DNA of 64,000 nucleotides from JACPNO01 sp963825405 (GTDB lineage Bacteria > Acidobacteriota > Terriglobia > Bryobacterales > Bryobacteraceae): positions 124,001 through 188,000 of the forward strand of contig CAWGTB010000013.1 of NCBI GenBank assembly GCA_963825405.1. The letters are read 5' to 3'. The first letter of the stretch is position 1, and each line of letters starts with the position of its first letter. The translations under genes were made by a program, and so were the position numbers. Positions 9,172 to 19,099 of the stretch are shown here, piece after piece. The notes beneath the pieces are model-generated. The model saw only the letters and a list, made by a program, of their open reading frames with translations, had not been told where the DNA came from and made no database searches.

Positions 9172-10336
9172 TCATTTGTCTCGCCTGATGTAGATTGTCC
9201 CGCCCGTGCTGACCAGCCGCACCAGGGGGCCGCCGCCGTTGAGGGATCCTTCGGCGATTACCGCCATGCCCGATGATTTCACCGGAATTGCGGGAAAATC
9301 CGAAACAATACGCCGCGCGTTTCCAGGCGTTTCATTCTGCGCGCGCACGGTCACTTGCAAATTAGAGGGAATCCACAGGGTAATATCGCCCGCGCCGGTA
9401 GTAAGAAATGAGTCCGTAAAAGTCTGGCCGGCGAGCAAATGGGCAGCTATGTTGCCCACTGCGGTAGAAGCGCGCAAGCCACCCGCAACCTGGGTGAGGC
9501 GAATCGCGCCACCCGCACTTTCGCAGCGCGCCCCGCCTCCCGCTGAGCCCACTGCAATGGGGCCGCCGGAGTTTCGAATGGTGACCAGTCCGCGCGCGCT
9601 GACGATATCTACAGGCCCGCCCATCGTGTCGGCGACGACTGTGGAACCGGCTCGCTCGATCCGGATACCACCGGCCGCCGTTGAGCAACGCACTGGTCCC
9701 TCCACCTGCTCGACGGTGATGTCGCCGCCGGCGGTCTGCAGGAAAGCTTCACTACCTAAGGACCGTGCCGAGATCGGTCCACCGCCCGAAATGCACCGGA
9801 CGGCGCCGCCCACGGAGCCCAGAAGCACATCCCCGCCCGCGGTGAGCGCGGTCACCGAGCCGCGAATACGATCCATCGTGACTTTGCCGGCGCCGGTTTC
9901 GGTATGCACCGCGCCATTGAGATCGGACATGTCGACCGCGCCGTCCTGGGTGTTGACGACGATTTCAGCGGCGGCGCGCGGAACATGGATGTCCAGGTCC
10001 GCCGCCTCGCCTGCCGCGCTATCCACCCGCACCGCCGTCATCTTTCCACCCAGACGTGATGCGGATGCGCGAGATCGCCAACAGACGCCGCGCTTCGGAT
10101 TCGTCCCGCGCTCGTACGCGCCGCGTGACGGTGTAGACGATCCGGTCTTCGGCAGCGCCCGTGACCTTCACGTTGCCGGAAGCAGTGATCCGTATCGCGT
10201 TCGACGCGGGCGCGGGTTGGGAGCCCGTTTCGGTCCATACCCAGAACGCGCCTTCGCGATGCAAGCCGGGATCACCGGCCGGCGCTACACCGGCCATCAG
10301 CAAAAGCAGGGCTGCGGTTTGGTCAAATCTGGTCAT
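9172..10336 (-). CDS. DUF4097-like secreted beta-helix protein, one frameshift
   Basis: A protein of about 387 residues with a signal peptide (TAALLLLMAGVAPAG). After residue about 110 the sequence becomes a regular glycine-rich beta-helix: INTQDGAV-, TETGAGKVTM-, LTAGGDVLLGSVGG-, ISGGGPISA- and STAAGGIRIERAG-type rungs recur about every 15-20 residues, as in DUF4097/DUF4098 (putative adhesin) proteins that often accompany ECF sigma factors. One extra base near 10040 shifts the frame between ISRIRITSG and MTAVRVDSAAG. It starts two bases after the stop of the anti-sigma gene, so they are cotranscribed. Function unproven; a cell-envelope sensor or structural role is an inference from context. 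Confidence 0.7.
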
Positions 10337-10338
10337 CG

Positions 10339-11275
10339 TTAAAAGGTACCTACCGACGCATTCATTTCCTGCAACGCTTTACGGCAGCGCATGCGCACAT
10401 AGCTATTCTCTTCCCGATCCACAAGCGTTTGCAGCACGCCCACCATGGACCCGTCGCGCTGAGTCATCAGCAGATCGATTACTTGAATGCGGACACCCGC
10501 GTTGTCGTCTTTGAGCAGCACCTGCGCCAACGCCTTCTTCGTCTCCGGGTCAAGCGTGAGGGTCTTCAAGCCTTCCAGAGCTTTCAGGCGGACGCCGGGG
10601 TTGGCATCGTGCTCGACGGCTTCGAGCAGCGCGCCGCGGATTTCGGCCGAAGCGCAATGATCTTTCAACACGCTCACCGATTCCACCCGCAGCCCCGGAT
10701 TGTCCTGTTCACGGGCCGCCGCCAATAGAAGCTGTTGGATAGCCGGCTCATCGGTGCGGCCTGAGACCACCCGCTGCCGCGTCTCATCGATTGAGATTTG
10801 CACGCGCCCGGAACTATCCGGCTGAACTGCGCGAACGCGCGACACCATGCCATCGGGAATCAGGCCGGCCAGGCTGAGCACGCCCGGCGCCGGAGAAGAA
10901 ATTGAGGTGAGCGGAAAAATAACCCAAAGCTACTAGGGCCACGGCGCCCAGCGCCTGGCGTACCCGCAGGCCGGGTCCGAAAAGCATGGCGGCAAAATGG
11001 CGGAATGGCCAGCCAGAGTGGTCGCGTGAAGGCGCGGGCCGGTCTGCCTCCCGATAAAGATTGCGTGTCAGTTCCTGGCGGCATTGTTCCAGCAGCGCGG
11101 GCGGCGGCTCGATTTCGCGCTGGCTCAACGCCTGGGACATCGCGCGCTGCTGCTTCCACTCCTGGGCGCAGGACTGGCATGCGTGCAGGTGGCTCTCCAG
11201 GTTGTCTTCGGTCGCGGCGTCCAGTTCCCCGTACTCGTACAGGGAAAGCGCTCGCAAAGCATCATCACAATTCAT
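10339..11275 (-). CDS. Zinc-finger anti-sigma factor with C-terminal HEAT repeats, one frameshift
   Basis: The N-terminus MNCDDALRALSLYEYGELD followed by HLHACQSCAQEW is a classical ZAS/putative zinc-finger anti-sigma domain (H-x3-C-x2-C). A single transmembrane helix follows (ALGAVALVALGYFSAHLNFF, residues about 120-140). After a one-base insertion near 10875 the frame continues as a domain of HEAT-like repeats, AAREQDNPGLRVESVSVLKD, EAVEHDANPGVRLKALEGLK, VLLKDDNAGVRIQVIDLLM and DREENSYVRMRCRKALQEM, each about 35 residues. So the extracytoplasmic part is a helical-repeat sensor or binding module. The ATG at 11275 overlaps the sigma-factor stop in an ATGA, which fixes the start and indicates coupled translation, normal for sigma/anti-sigma pairs. 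Confidence 0.75.
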
Positions 11276-11866
11276 ACAAGGTCTCCCAAAACCGCGCGCA
11301 TTTTCTGTGTGGCGCGGAACAAACAATTCTTCGCGGCTTCTTCGCTAGTACCCAGCATGTCGCCGATGTTGCGCAGACGCAGCCCCTGGTAATGGCGTAA
11401 CTCGAACACCATGCGTTCGCGCGGCGTCAGATCGCTGAGCGCCGTCTCAATCCGCCGCCCCAGTTGGTGATTCCAGGTGCTGCGCTCCGGGTCGGCATGC
11501 GGGCCTTCCTCTTCGACGATTATCGATGCGGTTCACGGGACCGTCGGAGGTCTCCATCACCGCCGGCTCCTCGCGCCGGACTTTGCGTTTGCGCAGATGA
11601 TCCAGGCAGATATTGGTCACGATACGGTACAGCCAGGTGTGGAAGCTGCAATCGAAGCGGAAGGTGTGTATGTTGCGATACACACGCAAGAACGCTTCCT
11701 GATAGACATCGCGGGCGTCTTCGGGCGACCGCATCATATTCATGGCCAGGCGGAGCACACTCTGGTCATACGTGCGGACCAGATGCTCGAAAGCGTCCTG
11801 ATCGCCACGTTGCACCGCTCGAATTGCACTGGTTTCATCCACGCGCGCGACGGCTCTGGCACTCAT
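11272..11866 (-). CDS. RNA polymerase sigma factor, ECF (sigma-70 family), one frameshift
   Basis: Region 2 is clear: AFEHLVRTYDQSVLRLAMNM, then SPEDARDVYQEAFLRVYRNI and FHTWLYRIVTNICLDHLRKR. After an extra base near 11518 the frame continues IVEEEGPHADPERSTWNH to region 4: ALSDLTPRERMVFELRHYQG, LRNIGDMLGTSEEAAKNCLF and RATQKMRAVL. Together about 197 residues, a standard ECF length. The factor directs RNA polymerase to a regulon held in check by the anti-sigma protein encoded next to it. The ATG at 11866 (MSARAVARVDET) is the best start; codons further upstream to 11968 show no homology. Transcription order is sigma, anti-sigma/HEAT, DUF4097-like, PDZ. Confidence 0.8.
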
Positions 11867-12062
11867 CGTAGCAGCCTCACGCGGGAGCAGCCCCGCTGGC
11901 ACCGGGATGTCTCTTCCACCCAACCCACATAGACGTAGGTGTAGCCAAAATGTCACCAAAACCTTCACAGTGTGCCGATCTGGATTTGGGGTGAAAAGGA
12001 TTTCAGGTGCCGTTAACCGAAGAGAACTAAAGGTCTTGGCGGTTGCGGTCGATAAACTAGGT

Positions 12063-12509
12063 GTGCGCCTCCGGCTAACTGCCGCCTTCCTGCTGACAAC
12101 CTCCGCTTTGGTAGCGGCTCCCAGCGCGACCTATCTGGAACAGCAGGCCCGTGTCCAAAACGATCGTCTCAGCGGTCTGACCGGGCAGCGTCTGAAGCGT
12201 AGCCGCCGCATCTGGCTGATGAGCATCCCGATGCTGATCGCCGGCAACGCGCTCGATGCGCGCTCAAGCTGGGGAAAGCCGGAAACCAACGGGTTGCTGC
12301 AAGGTACAGCGGGCCGCTTCGATGGCCGTAGCGCTGCCATCAAGTTCGGCATTACCGGGGCTCTGCTGGCGGGCCAGTTCACCATGGTGCGGGCCTGGCG
12401 GCGCAACCCCCAAACTCAGGACACGGTGCTCAAAGGTTGGACCACTTCCAACCTAATCTTTGGATCTGCGGCGGCCGGCATCGCCTGGCACAATTACCGC
12501 ATTCACTAA
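12063..12509 (+). CDS. Exported hypothetical protein with hydrophobic segments
   Basis: A protein of about 148 residues if it starts at the GTG at 12063, which gives the signal-like MRLRLTAAFLLTTSALVAAP; the frame is open further upstream to 11907, but there is no comparable start there. The mature part contains IWLMSIPMLIAGNALDARSS, IKFGITGALLAGQFTMV and TSNLIFGSAAAGIAWHNYRI, so probably two or three short membrane segments. I do not recognise the family. It lies between the divergent sigma-factor gene and ndh, with its stop 29 bases before the ndh start, so it may be the first gene of that operon. The start is uncertain because no clear ribosome-binding site is visible. Confidence 0.5.
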   Translation: MRLRLTAAFLLTTSALVAAPSATYLEQQARVQNDRLSGLTGQRLKRSRRIWLMSIPMLIAGNALDARSSWGKPETNGLLQGTAGRFDGRSAAIKFGITGALLAGQFTMVRAWRRNPQTQDTVLKGWTTSNLIFGSAAAGIAWHNYRIH

Positions 12510-12538
12510 TTTGCTTTGAAAGCCACTCGCTGGGCACA

Positions 12539-13814
12539 ATGGCCGCAGTGGCACCCCACCGCGTGGTCATCATTGGCGGCGGTTTTGGCGGACTGTATGC
12601 CGCCAGAGACCTGGGCCGCGCCCCGGTTCAGCTAACGCTGGTCGATCGCCGCAATTTCCACTTGTTCCAACCCTTGCTCTACCAGGTCGCCACCGGCGGG
12701 CTTTCGCCAGGCGAGATTACGTCACCGCTGCGTCATGTGTTGAGCCGCAATCGCAACACGACGGTCTGGCTGGGTGAAGTGATCGACATCGACGTCCCCG
12801 GCCGGCGCGTGATTCTGCGCGATGGCGAACTGCCGTATGACACCCTGATCGTTGCGCCGGGCTCCAGCCACCACTACTTTGGCCATCCTGAATGGGAGCA
12901 ATTCGCGCCCGGGCTGAAAACTATCGAAGACGCCACCGAAATTCGCAGCCGCATTCTCAGAGCCTTTGAAAATGCCGAGCGCGAACCGGATCCTGAAAAA
13001 CGCCGAGCCTGGTTGACGTTCATCGTAGTCGGGGCCGGACCAACCGGCGTCGAGCTGGCCGGCGCGCTTGGGCGAGATTGCCAACGACACCCTGCGCGGC
13101 GATTTTCGCAGTATCCATCCCGAAGAGGCTTGCATCCTCCTGCTGGAAAATGCCGATCGCGTTCTGCCGTCCTACCCGCCGAATCTTTCCGCCAAAGCCG
13201 AGCAGGCACTGATCCGCCTGGGCGTGCGCACGCGCCTGGCGACGACAGTCACCGGCGTCGACGGTGACGGCGTCAAGCTGAAGCAGGGCGATTGCGAAGA
13301 GCGCATCGCGGCGCGCACGGTGTTGTGGGCTGCGGGAGTCGCAGCGTCGCCATTGGGGCAGGCGCTGGCTCGTGGCGCCGGCGCGCAGCTCGACCGTGGC
13401 GGGCGGGTGATCGTCGCCCCCGACTTGAGCGTGCCCGGCCACCCGGAAATTCTGGTGGTCGGCGATCTGGCGGGTTTCACGCCACCCGGCGGGAAGCCGC
13501 TTCCGGGGGTGGCGCCGGTGGCCATGCAGGAAGGCCGCTACGCGGCGCAACTGATTCGCCGGCGCCTGCGCGGAAAGGGCTCGCCGCCGTTTCATTATTT
13601 CGACAAAGGCAGCCTCGCGACGATCGGTAGAGCTGCTGCGGTCGCCGATTTCGGCCGCATCCAGTTCGACGGATTCCTGGCATGGGTGGTGTGGTTGTTC
13701 GTCCACCTGCTTTATCTGGTGGAGTTCGAGAACCGCCTGCTGGTGCTGATGCAATGGGCGTACAACTATGTCACGCGCAATCGCGGCGCGCGTTTAATTA
13801 CCGGCGGAAAATGA
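12539..13814 (+). CDS. ndh: Type II NADH dehydrogenase (NDH-2), one frameshift
   Basis: A non-proton-pumping NADH:quinone oxidoreductase of about 424 residues. The FAD-binding Rossmann motif is VVIIGGGFGGLYAARDLG at the N-terminus, the NADH-binding motif is VVGAGPTGVELAGAL near residue 165, and the second FAD motif is ILVVGDLAGF. LVDRRNFHLFQPLLYQVATG and the C-terminal hydrophobic anchor AWVVWLFVHLLYLVEFENRL are typical of the family. One extra base near 13065-13070, between ELAGAL and GEIANDTLRGDF, splits the frame. The ATG at 12539 is used because homology begins immediately after it. The stop overlaps the next gene's start in an ATGA, suggesting a two-gene operon. Confidence 0.85.
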
Positions 13815-14554
13815 CGGCAACGCACCGGCCCTGGCCGATCCCGATAAACCCTTGGGTGATGCGGATGCGCTGGCGCGACTTGCTGTTCGCACACTGGAAG
13901 GCGAACGCGGAGGTCTTGCGCAGATTAATTCCCAACGCATTGGAGCTGGATTTGTATGAAGGCTGTGCCTACGTCGGCGCTATCCCTTTCACCATGGAAG
14001 ATGTCTCGCCCCGCCTGATTCCCCCGCTGCCGGGCCTGCACGCTTTTCCTGAACTCAATCTGCGGACCTACGTGAAGACCGGGGGCAAGCCCGGTGTTTG
14101 GTTTTTTAGTCTGGATGCCGGGCAGAAATTGGCCGTGCGAGTTGCGCGGCGCTGGTTTCATCTGCCTTATTTCGACGCGAAATTTCAGATTGCGTACACG
14201 GGCGAGAGCGTTGAGTACTCCTCAGTCCGGACACATCGCAATGCGCCGGGCGCCGGATTCTCAGCTGCGTATCGACCGGCCGGCCCGGTCTACCGCTCCA
14301 CGCAAGGAGCTCTGGATTTCTGGCTGACTGAACGCTATTGCCTCTACGCGGCGGACCCGACGGGCCGCCTCTACCGCGGCGATATTGACCACGAGCCATG
14401 GCCGCTCCAGCCGGCCGAGGCCGAAGTGCACGTGAATACTTTAGGGTACTCGTTAGGGATCGAGATGAAGGGAGCTCCGGCAACAGTCCATTTCGCAAAG
14501 TCGCTGGACGTGCGGGCCTGGTTGGTGGAGCCGGTAGAGGCGGAAAATATCTGA
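13811..14554 (+). CDS. DUF2071 (YqjF-type) protein
   Basis: A 247-residue cytosolic protein. It has the family opening RPWPIPINPWVMRMRWRDLL, then FAHWKANAEVLRRLIPNALE, LDLYEGCAYVGAIPFTMEDV, ELNLRTYVKTGGKPGVWFFS and LDAGQKLAVRVARRWFHLPY, as in the YqjF/DUF2071 proteins, which have an acetoacetate-decarboxylase-like fold; no enzymatic activity is established for the family as far as I know. The start is fixed by the ATGA overlap with ndh at 13811-13814. It is convergent with the VWFA gene, from which only five bases separate it. Confidence 0.75.
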   Translation: MTATHRPWPIPINPWVMRMRWRDLLFAHWKANAEVLRRLIPNALELDLYEGCAYVGAIPFTMEDVSPRLIPPLPGLHAFPELNLRTYVKTGGKPGVWFFSLDAGQKLAVRVARRWFHLPYFDAKFQIAYTGESVEYSSVRTHRNAPGAGFSAAYRPAGPVYRSTQGALDFWLTERYCLYAADPTGRLYRGDIDHEPWPLQPAEAEVHVNTLGYSLGIEMKGAPATVHFAKSLDVRAWLVEPVEAENI

Positions 14555-14559
14555 CGCCG

Positions 14560-15571
14560 CTAGCTATTCCCGCGCGGCCGATAGCCGGGCCGGGAGCGCA
14601 CACGAAACTTCTTGCCCGCATCGGTAACGATTTCCACGTTGATTTTGCGGAAGCCTTCGTTCGGATTGGGCGCCGGGTAGTAGGTCACGGTGTAGCTGTT
14701 GCCCAAATCCTCGCGAATGGATTCGAACGCCTCCACCTGCTTCTGCCAGCTCTTGGCCCAGAAAGCCTTGCCGCCGGTGCGTGATGTCATGCGGCGAAAG
14801 ACACTGCTCGAAATCGGATCTTTGTTTACTTCGTTGGTCGAGATTACGTAGAGGGGAATGCCTTCGTCTTCCGCCACGGCACGAACGTCGTCGGGCGCCA
14901 CCATGCTGGCATTGTCGGGACCGTTGGAAAACACGATCACCACTTTGCGTCCGGGAACTTTGGCGGCATCGCGCAAGGTGAGCAGCAGCGCGTTGTAGAG
15001 TGCTGTGTCATCGCCCGCTACCGCCTGGCGCAAGCCCCAGAATGGCGTCACCGCGTTCGCGCGACAGCGTTGCCGCGCGCGAAATATTTCGGCTGAATGT
15101 GTAGACTGCGACGGAGTCCGAGCGGTCCAGGCCGCGCACGAAATCCGCGATGGCGTCTTCGGCGTAAACGAAGCCGCGGTACATGAAATTGCTGGTATCG
15201 AACAGCACGAAAACGTTGGTGCCGACGAAGGCGTCCGAGCGCGGATCGAGTCCGGACTTGCTTGGACCCTCTCCGCCGCCCCCGGCCATCTCACGTAGCC
15301 CGCCATCGTCGCCCACCTGCATGGCTGGCTTGCTGCCTTCGGCGAAGGTCGAAATCTTCTCCGTGATGCCGTCTTCCATTATGCGGAAATCGGACGGTTT
15401 GAGCCCGTTGATGTAACGGCCTTTGCTGTCGGTAACGGTAAAGCTCAATACCACCAGATCGACTTTGGACTGGAAGACCGGAGTCTTCGCTTCCTGTGCC
15501 CAAAGCCAGACTGAGCCCGCCGTCAGGGCCGCTGCGATGAGTAACGCGATCCGCTTATTTCGCACCCGCAT
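14560..15571 (-). CDS. Secreted VWFA-domain protein, one frameshift
   Basis: A protein of about 336 residues with a signal peptide (RIALLIAAALTAGSVWLWA). The first domain resembles the VWFA-related N-terminal part common in acidobacteria (VDLVVLSFTVTDSKGRYING, LKPSDFRIMEDGITEKISTF). The von Willebrand A domain follows with NVFVLFDTSNFMYRGFVYAE, in which the MIDAS motif is degenerate (D-T-S-N instead of D-x-S-x-S), then GRKVVIVFSNGPDNASMVAP and IPLYVISTNEVNKD. One extra base near 15040 breaks the frame between ERGDAILGL and RQAVAGDD. It follows the 1129-residue protein gene by 15 bases and the two are likely one operon. It may mediate protein contact outside the cell. Confidence 0.75.
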
Positions 15572-15586
15572 TGCGATTTCCTCCGA

Positions 15587-18500
15587 TCACTGTAGCGCCG
15601 CTTTCTGGTCGGCCTGGGCCTGCGGCTTGTTCCTGGCGCGTACGTCGTCGCCCACGTTGCGCAAACTCCGCAGCAGCGCCGGCCAGTCTTCCAGATGCGA
15701 GGCAAAAATTCGCTCGACGACTTTCTGCGTCCATTCGGGAATCAGCACGTTGAGTTGCGCCGGAGTCGAATGCAATTCGTCGGCCAGCGCCGCCCAGTAG
15801 AGAGCGTTCGATTCCCAGCTCTCCGCCATGATCCGGCTGGAATAGCCCATCAAAGTCGGGAACGTGCGAAGGTTCAGCAGCTCGGGACGATAGGAATTCG
15901 TCAGCGTAGGCTTGGGAGTGCCGAAGGCGCGGGAGATCGCGGCGTAGTTCACGCGCTCCGGATCGGTGCCGGGTAGGCTTTGCAATTCAGCGCCTACCGG
16001 ATCGCCCGCGGTGGCCTTACGGCGCGAAGACATTTCCGACGCCAGCCGGAACATTTCCGACGGCGTCAACTTATCGAGAGCCGCCTGCACATTGCCTTCT
16101 TCCAGCAGACGCGCGATATCACGCGTGCGGGCCGGGGCGGCCTGCGTGCTTATCACGTCCAATGCCTGCTTGCGCACAGCGGCGTCCATCACGCTTTCGC
16201 TCAGCAGAATTTTGGCATAGCGCAGATGCAGGCCTACCCAATGCATCTGCTGTGGCGTGACATTCCACCACCGTGGAATCTTGGCGCTGAGAATCATCTG
16301 CGGGACCAGGTCGGTCCAGATCAGCGCTTGAGTTTGCGCAGGCACCAGGAAATTCTGCTCCGCTTCCGCCAGTGCGTACGGCAACCCGGCAAGCGACCCG
16401 GACAAGCGCCCGCCGCCATTCGAGGGCCACCCAGTGCCGAACGGCTCGGTAGCCCTCCAGCTCCCGTTCTGTCCCTGCACGCCGATAAAATCATGGCCGC
16501 GCACAAAAGCAGGATTGGTGTAGAGCACCTGCGCGCCCGGCGGAGCGTAATGCGCATAATTCAACGCGACCAAAGTATCGCGCAGGAACGGCGCCAGCAG
16601 GCCGCGCATGTCTTTCAGCTTTTCGCCATCGGCGCCGGCTTTCTCGATGGCCGCGCGCAAGTTCAGCTTGCGCTCTGTTTCGACGTGGCGTTCGGTCCAG
16701 TATCCAAACGAAAATGCATTGCGCTCGACGCCGGTGAGCGGGGAGCGCGGCAGTTGAATTTCGGCGACGCGCGCGGCGATGCGGGTAGCGAGCGCCGTGT
16801 CCAGCTTGGCGCCACGCCCCAGGCCGTCGAGATTCGCGTCCAACTGGAAAATCTGATTGATCGAGACGACTTTTTGCGCTTCCAGAATCCGGCTCATTTC
16901 CTGGATCAACTGCGCTTGCGTGTCGGTGTCAGTCGCGGCGCTGGTACCGGATAGCAACTCGACTAGGCGATCTTGCGGAGCAGCAGCGTCAGGGGAGCCG
17001 GCGGCGGCGAGCAACAATTTAATGCCATCGCGGCCGGCTTCGTATAAATCCCGGCCGCGCTTCACTTGCGCAAAAGGAGTAAGGATTTGAGAGAGCGTGG
17101 CATCGGCGCGCGCGGCGGGAATGCTTCCCTGGCGGCAGAAAATTTGCCAGATACCGGCCAGCGCCTGCAGGGTGCCGAGGGTGTCGGCGCGCAGTTCGGT
17201 ATCGCGAATATGTCCCAGCGCGTCGGCCGTGTCCAGATACTGGATGATGGTGTGATCCGTGAGCGACGGAGCATCGTTGAACAGGCTGTATTGCGCACCG
17301 TAGAGATGGTAGACCATGGTCAGGCGATCGACCGTAGCTGCCTCAAGCGGCTGTGCGCGATTGCGGTCGAGATCGCTAACGGCCATGAAAATGCGCAGCG
17401 GCTCGTTCTCAACCACTTTGCGGCACAGCGCGAACAGCGCCTCGAGCACGTCGTCCTGCTCTTTCCAGCCGATTGCCGCCTTGGCCAGCTTGGAGTCATA
17501 CTTTCCGTTGGGGTGAGCAACGAAGAGGCGTTTCCATACTTCGACGTTGCCGGGCAGCAGGGGATGTCCACTAGCGTCGACTCGTAGCCGCGTGGTGAGC
17601 AGCATCATGTCGGAATTGGAGCGGAATACGGGACGCGCCGGTCCGGGACTGGTGACGCGTCCGCGCACGGCGGTGTAGAAGCGCTTCATGCGCTCGGGTT
17701 CGGTGAGGTATTCCTTTACCGGACCGCCGATGCGCGCCAATGAATCGAACAAGCTAGCCAGCCAGCCATCGTCTTTGGCCAGCAACTTTTCGAAAAATGC
17801 CGCACCCTGCGCCGGAGATGCTCCGGTGAGTTCAGCCCATGCGGCTTCCGAGCGCGCTCCGCCAGGCACAATCGCCTTGCCATCACGAATCTCAAACAGG
17901 CCGCCGAAAAAATCCAGCACGTGGGCGAAGGCCCGCAGGCGCTGCACAGGGACGGCTTTGCGCAACTCCTCGCCCGTTTGGCGGTCGAGCTTGGCCAACC
18001 CCAGATACAAACGGCAGAGCGCGGGGTCGGCGAGAAAGGCGTCGATGAATTCGCCAGAATCCTTTTCGTGTGCTGAAAGCCAATAGTCCGCGCCGTAAAG
18101 CACGGGTATGGCCGCGGATCGATAATCCTGCACAAAGGGGCGATTGGTGCGCAGCGCCTGTTCCAGTTCCGCCAGCGGGAACCCGGAATCGGTGGTGAGA
18201 AAAGCCCGGCTGGCGTTGACGGTTTCGAGAACCACTTCGCTGCCGCAGCCGCCGCGCATGCGGTAGCCGATGATCTTGAGGAGCTCACCGGCTTTGGCAG
18301 ACTCGCAATTTTCGATGCGAATCATATTATCGGCGCCCACCAGTTTTTCGAGCTCGCGGGCCTGAGTGAGATAGCGGTGCACCAGCTTCAGGTATTCGGT
18401 TTGCTCGAGCGCCTCATTGCTGCGCGTGGCCTGATAGCCGCTGGTCACCACGTTACGGGCCAGCGCCGGCAGCAAATCCCCAAGCGGCAGATCCATAGGA

Positions 18501-18976
18501 ATCGCCGCCATGCGGTTGAAAGATCGCAGCGGACCCGGAATGTGAATGGTTTGCGCAGGTGGGAGAGCTTCTTCAGCTTTCCAGGGTGGGGACGCCGGCC
18601 AGTCCGTACCGCCCGCTTCGCGATACGCAGCCAAATCGCGCGTGGCCGCGTCGCGATCGCCGGCGAGCAGATCCAGAACCACGATCCGCCGGGCTAATGC
18701 CGCACTCGAAGTTCCAGGCCTTTGTGGCGAAGCCGCCAGCAGTTTGCGATAGGCGGCAAGCGTTTCCGGATCGCCATAGCGGTCAAGGAATTCGGCTTGC
18801 GCCGCGAGGGTCGTGACATCGTTCGGGACCCGCTGCACTGCGGCTGCCAGCGCCATACGGGCGCCGTGGGCGTCACCCGATTTCTCCAATTTTTGCGCCT
18901 GATCCAAATCGTCATTCGCTTGCAGGATCAAACCGAATGTGGCAATAAAGACGGAGATTACGGAAGACTTTTTCAT
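15587..18976 (-). CDS. Large exported protein with N-terminal TPR-like repeats
   Basis: A 1129-residue protein starting with a signal peptide (SSVISVFIATFGLILQAN). Residues about 22-110 have tetratricopeptide-like helices (DDLDQAQKLEKSGDAHGARM, AALAAAVQRVPNDVTTLAAQ, YGDPETLAAYRKLL). The rest is rich in alpha-helix, with segments such as DYWLSAHEKDSGEFIDAFL and WNVTPQQMHWVGLHLRYAKI, and ends ADQKAALQ. I do not recognise a catalytic motif. Similar very long exported proteins are common in Solibacter-type genomes. It is transcribed just ahead of the VWFA protein, so it may be its partner. The gene is intact across 3.4 kb, unlike its neighbours. Confidence 0.6.
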   Translation of the reverse strand: MKKSSVISVFIATFGLILQANDDLDQAQKLEKSGDAHGARMALAAAVQRVPNDVTTLAAQAEFLDRYGDPETLAAYRKLLAASPQRPGTSSAALARRIVVLDLLAGDRDAATRDLAAYREAGGTDWPASPPWKAEEALPPAQTIHIPGPLRSFNRMAAIPMDLPLGDLLPALARNVVTSGYQATRSNEALEQTEYLKLVHRYLTQARELEKLVGADNMIRIENCESAKAGELLKIIGYRMRGGCGSEVVLETVNASRAFLTTDSGFPLAELEQALRTNRPFVQDYRSAAIPVLYGADYWLSAHEKDSGEFIDAFLADPALCRLYLGLAKLDRQTGEELRKAVPVQRLRAFAHVLDFFGGLFEIRDGKAIVPGGARSEAAWAELTGASPAQGAAFFEKLLAKDDGWLASLFDSLARIGGPVKEYLTEPERMKRFYTAVRGRVTSPGPARPVFRSNSDMMLLTTRLRVDASGHPLLPGNVEVWKRLFVAHPNGKYDSKLAKAAIGWKEQDDVLEALFALCRKVVENEPLRIFMAVSDLDRNRAQPLEAATVDRLTMVYHLYGAQYSLFNDAPSLTDHTIIQYLDTADALGHIRDTELRADTLGTLQALAGIWQIFCRQGSIPAARADATLSQILTPFAQVKRGRDLYEAGRDGIKLLLAAAGSPDAAAPQDRLVELLSGTSAATDTDTQAQLIQEMSRILEAQKVVSINQIFQLDANLDGLGRGAKLDTALATRIAARVAEIQLPRSPLTGVERNAFSFGYWTERHVETERKLNLRAAIEKAGADGEKLKDMRGLLAPFLRDTLVALNYAHYAPPGAQVLYTNPAFVRGHDFIGVQGQNGSWRATEPFGTGWPSNGGGRLSGSLAGLPYALAEAEQNFLVPAQTQALIWTDLVPQMILSAKIPRWWNVTPQQMHWVGLHLRYAKILLSESVMDAAVRKQALDVISTQAAPARTRDIARLLEEGNVQAALDKLTPSEMFRLASEMSSRRKATAGDPVGAELQSLPGTDPERVNYAAISRAFGTPKPTLTNSYRPELLNLRTFPTLMGYSSRIMAESWESNALYWAALADELHSTPAQLNVLIPEWTQKVVERIFASHLEDWPALLRSLRNVGDDVRARNKPQAQADQKAALQ

Positions 18977-19099
18977 GAGCTTTCCCCCGCTCTTGGCTAC
19001 TCAATTTACCATGGCCCCCCAATGGCCTGGGGATTCTAAAGCACGGTAATCGCAAAATTCAAACTTCGAGATGTAAAATCTGTTAGTGGGGAAACAATC

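Noticed and set aside
9206..10342. A 378-residue + strand ORF opposite the DUF4097-like gene
   Set aside because: Pro/Thr/Ser-rich mirror of the glycine-rich repeats; no recognisable domain.
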